A DNA stretch of 64,000 nt, from contig NZ_BIMA01000019.1 of NCBI RefSeq assembly GCF_004000845.1, positions 1 to 64,000 on the forward strand. Direction: 5' to 3'. The stretch comes from Paenibacillus koleovorans NBRC 103111 (GTDB lineage Bacteria > Bacillota > Bacilli > Paenibacillales > NBRC-103111). Every line of letters starts with the position of its first letter. Position 1 is the stretch's first letter. Made by a program: the position numbers and the translations under genes. The notes under the pieces were generated by a model, which saw only the letters and a program-made list of their open reading frames with translations, had not been told where the DNA came from and ran no database searches. Positions 61,738-64,000 of the stretch are shown piece by piece.

Positions 61738-64000
61738 TTACTCACTTTTAATAGTTGAAGACGGACTCCTTGTTTCAACTTTTGAGTTACCCTTCGAGTC
61801 ACTAAAGAGCAAAAGGATAATTACAACGCTCACCCCAATGAGCCCCAAAGCTAAAATACTGAAGGCAATCCATTTAAGTTGTTTCTTGTTCCAGATAAAG
61901 TACTTACTTCTCTTTGGCCTATAAATCTCTTTATACTCATCAACCTCTAGAACAGCTCTTAGTTGTTTCTTAAAATCCTTTGTCCTCATTAACTTTGGTT
62001 GCTTGTCTAATAAATATTTTTTTAATACTGGGATGTACGTTGCAGAATTCATAAACTTTCTATTGTTCACAGACCACAAAATAAAGTTGATTAACAAGTC
62101 CTTGCTTCCATGCACACTAACGTAGTCAAGAAGTTTATAATAGTCATATTCATTAACTGAGTCTGGAAAATAATAAACGTATGTAAGTCTATGAAACTTG
62201 GATTCGTCCAAAGTGTTCTGAAATAGTCTATGTAGTATATATTTCGCTTGTTGGGGGGTATTCAGTTTTTCCCATGCATCCAATATGTCAGAATCTTTTT
62301 CACTAAACAAAACCTTATATACCGCTCTAAACAAGCTCAACTTTTGCCCAAGGTCTTGCTCCTGGTCCCCCTGAAATCTATTTACTAAGAATCCTATCTC
62401 TTCCCATTTTTCCAATTCCATAGCATATGGATCTAACCGAATTAACAATTCTCCACATATCGCTTGTGAGTATTCGACGACTTTGTCATCATCTATCTTT
62501 GAGAAATACTTATCAATTAAGTTCAACACGGATTTAGCGGCAATAATTGGATTTTTTTCTCTTTCGACCACTTTCTTTGCGATTTGAATAATTATTTCCT
62601 GAAACCACTCCCTGTTGAGAAACTCTTCGTTTAGCCGGGACCAAAAACCGATTATTTCTCCGAATTCTTTTACTGTTCCAGCTTTTTGAATCTCAGCGAT
62701 AACATATGCTTCCAGTACCCCGGGCGAATATTCTATCATCTTGGTAATAACTGAAGTAAATTTTTCATCTAGTCTTGGGATTGACTTCAACACCCAGAAA
62801 GAGTCGGAGGCATTGCGGTGACGATCGCTTATCTTGCAGATACACAAAGCTACTGCAGTGGACAAAAAGTCATTCAAAGCCTCACTTTTACCGAAGTTAT
62901 GGAGCAAGCTTTGAACGTAATCCGAATCCGGAATAAAGTCAGGGCTTCTCATCAAATCGTCTGTTAACAAGGCTTTCAGGAAATTTTCCAGCTCACCCTT
63001 GGCCTGAATCGTTTCCTTTGTTAAAAACTGTGAGAGGAGCGTCAGCGTTCCGGGTCTATTTTGTCGGTACCTTGACCTTTCCTGATCGATTAGATAGAGG
63101 CCGCAGAGTTGATAATAAGTTGCTACAGCCAGTCGTTTCTCTTCCGCCAACCCTGCCAATGCCATCTCGCAGAATTCGAAGAAGTCTGTGAGCTTTCCCG
63201 AGTCCTTGCGATTGTCCCAAACGAAGTCCAGATAGTTATGTTCATTACCCGGCAATTCGACATTTCTGAATAAGTTCTCCCTAAAATCGAACAGCATGTC
63301 ACGCTCCACACTACGCTCAGCCAGCGCGATGCTTCCCGGCTCTACGAACATCAGCTGGATATTCTGTTTGCTCTCCGGCTCATTATGATACGTAATGACT
63401 CCTAGCTGTCTTCTCACCGCATAGGGCAGCAAGCTGAATATAATGGCCGATAGCTTCTTTGCCCATTCCGAGCAGTCGCTGATGTCCACTTTCAGCGCAA
63501 CATACACTTTCCGTTTGGCACCCGATTTGCCGCCCCCACCAATCGCTAACATAACCGCATACAAGAGCTGCAGGAACCTCGTTCGTTCGATGCCAAGCAA
63601 ACGTAGCATCTCATCCGGGTCCAGCATCAAATGGTCATACTCAAGCTGCTCAAGCTCGGTTAGATCCTTTCCATTTCCGTCCCCAATTTCGTATTTATTC
63701 TTGAAGCTTCGGATTCCAAAGATACGGTCTGGCTCCAGATATAACTTCTCTTTCCGGTTTTCCGGGATGATAAACTGATGGACAAAAATCGTGCTGCGGG
63801 AACCCGTAAAATCAGAGCTTACATAGATGCTGCGACCGATTACAAGCTCCCCGTTCGACGACGGCAATACCGTCAAGGAATCCGGGAACTTGGAGTCATC
63901 CTCCTCCCTGTGCTCCAGTAGCTTGCGAGGAGCTCGATATACACAGTAGGACTGCAGCACCGACTCCACGAATCTCTTCTCTAGGGAAGGCGACATCGCG
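61738..64000 (-). CDS. GAP1-N2-type (GTPase-associated) protein, N-terminus outside window
   Basis: At least 753 residues; the frame is open through the right edge, and the first in-window ATG sits inside the typical TVAxSPSL-like motif (AMSPSLEKRFVESVLQSYCVYRAPRKL), so the true start is beyond 64000. The N-terminal ~300 residues resemble the GAP1-N2 domain: GELVIGRSIYVSSDFTGSRSTIFVHQFIIP, LPYAVRRQLGVITYHNEPESKQNIQLMFVEPG. A long helical middle follows, then a single transmembrane helix (WIAFSILALGLIGVSVVIILLLF) and a short Ser-rich tail. GAP1 proteins belong to GTPase-centred systems proposed to act in conflict or stress. It has lower GC than most of the window. Confidence 0.75.
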   Translation of the reverse strand, partial: AMSPSLEKRFVESVLQSYCVYRAPRKLLEHREEDDSKFPDSLTVLPSSNGELVIGRSIYVSSDFTGSRSTIFVHQFIIPENRKEKLYLEPDRIFGIRSFKNKYEIGDGNGKDLTELEQLEYDHLMLDPDEMLRLLGIERTRFLQLLYAVMLAIGGGGKSGAKRKVYVALKVDISDCSEWAKKLSAIIFSLLPYAVRRQLGVITYHNEPESKQNIQLMFVEPGSIALAERSVERDMLFDFRENLFRNVELPGNEHNYLDFVWDNRKDSGKLTDFFEFCEMALAGLAEEKRLAVATYYQLCGLYLIDQERSRYRQNRPGTLTLLSQFLTKETIQAKGELENFLKALLTDDLMRSPDFIPDSDYVQSLLHNFGKSEALNDFLSTAVALCICKISDRHRNASDSFWVLKSIPRLDEKFTSVITKMIEYSPGVLEAYVIAEIQKAGTVKEFGEIIGFWSRLNEEFLNREWFQEIIIQIAKKVVEREKNPIIAAKSVLNLIDKYFSKIDDDKVVEYSQAICGELLIRLDPYAMELEKWEEIGFLVNRFQGDQEQDLGQKLSLFRAVYKVLFSEKDSDILDAWEKLNTPQQAKYILHRLFQNTLDESKFHRLTYVYYFPDSVNEYDYYKLLDYVSVHGSKDLLINFILWSVNNRKFMNSATYIPVLKKYLLDKQPKLMRTKDFKKQLRAVLEVDEYKEIYRPKRSKYFIWNKKQLKWIAFSILALGLIGVSVVIILLLFSDSKGNSKVETRSPSSTIKSE

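Overview
The window reads as a chromosomal stretch from a moderately high-GC, endospore-former-type Firmicute, most like Paenibacillus, Cohnella or a close relative. The signs are strong GGAGG ribosome-binding sites, GTG and TTG starts, an SLH-domain surface protein, copper-amine-oxidase-type stalk-domain secreted proteins, a Bce-type intramembrane-sensing two-component/ABC system, Mhq-type quinone-stress genes and a DUF1540 protein. Species assignment is inference. No rRNA, tRNA, CRISPR array or intact insertion sequence was seen.

Layout. 1-4.5 kb: a tandem repeat at the left edge, a YneQ-like small protein, then a leftward transglutaminase / alpha-E / circularly permuted ATP-grasp operon. 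4.7-6.9 kb: a membrane-anchored multicopper oxidase. 7.0-13.6 kb: a signalling cluster of PAS histidine kinase, REC-HD-GYP phosphodiesterase, H-NOX gas sensor, hybrid kinase with two receivers, and a single receiver, followed by a DUF1540 miniprotein. 13.8-18.4 kb: a TVP38-type membrane protein, agmatine-to-putrescine genes (aguA-aguB) and menaquinone futalosine-pathway genes (mqnB-mqnD). 18.4-22.4 kb: HxlR/VOC divergent pair with a clear operator, two unusual GPG-rich or Trp-rich proteins, and a type II NADH dehydrogenase with DUF1641. 22.7-26.1 kb: an mhqR-dioxygenase-esterase operon and a metallo-beta-lactamase-fold hydrolase. 26.4-36.8 kb: an OmpR/EnvZ-type pair, a low-GC AAA ATPase, bceRS, a frameshifted AlbA/RecG-like gene, and bceAB whose permease is frameshifted. 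36.9-39.3 kb: sulfatase with a divergent AraC regulator. 39.6-50.4 kb: a C-P lyase phosphonate locus (hexapeptide transferase, phnF, G, H, I, J, K, M, L, then phnD, C, E, E). 50.6-53.1 kb: two secreted stalk-domain proteins. 53.4-54.6 kb: a low-GC MazF/PemK-like toxin with a putative DNA-binding antitoxin. 54.8-57.8 kb: DUF1904, a decayed MFS exporter, MerR, and an extra UMP kinase preceded by an attenuator-like leader. 57.9-59.1 kb: a pirin under an MhqR-like box and a gene remnant. 59.3-64 kb: an SLH/Ig-repeat surface protein downstream of a GAP1-N2-type protein that runs off the right edge.

The most striking signals not explained by simple gene calls are these. An almost identical operator/-10 arrangement sits in front of both mhqR and the distant pirin gene. 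A promoter, leader ORF and terminator precede the extra pyrH. Two dispersed intergenic repeat families are present: an AATAACGAT palindrome in about five copies, and a ~51-bp-period repeat with a GGTCYAC core in two arrays. A compact H-NOX / HD-GYP signalling cluster, a putative new MazF-type toxin-antitoxin pair, and a GAP1-N2 / SLH gene pair complete the list. Four genes carry single-base frameshifts, which are either real decay or sequence error.
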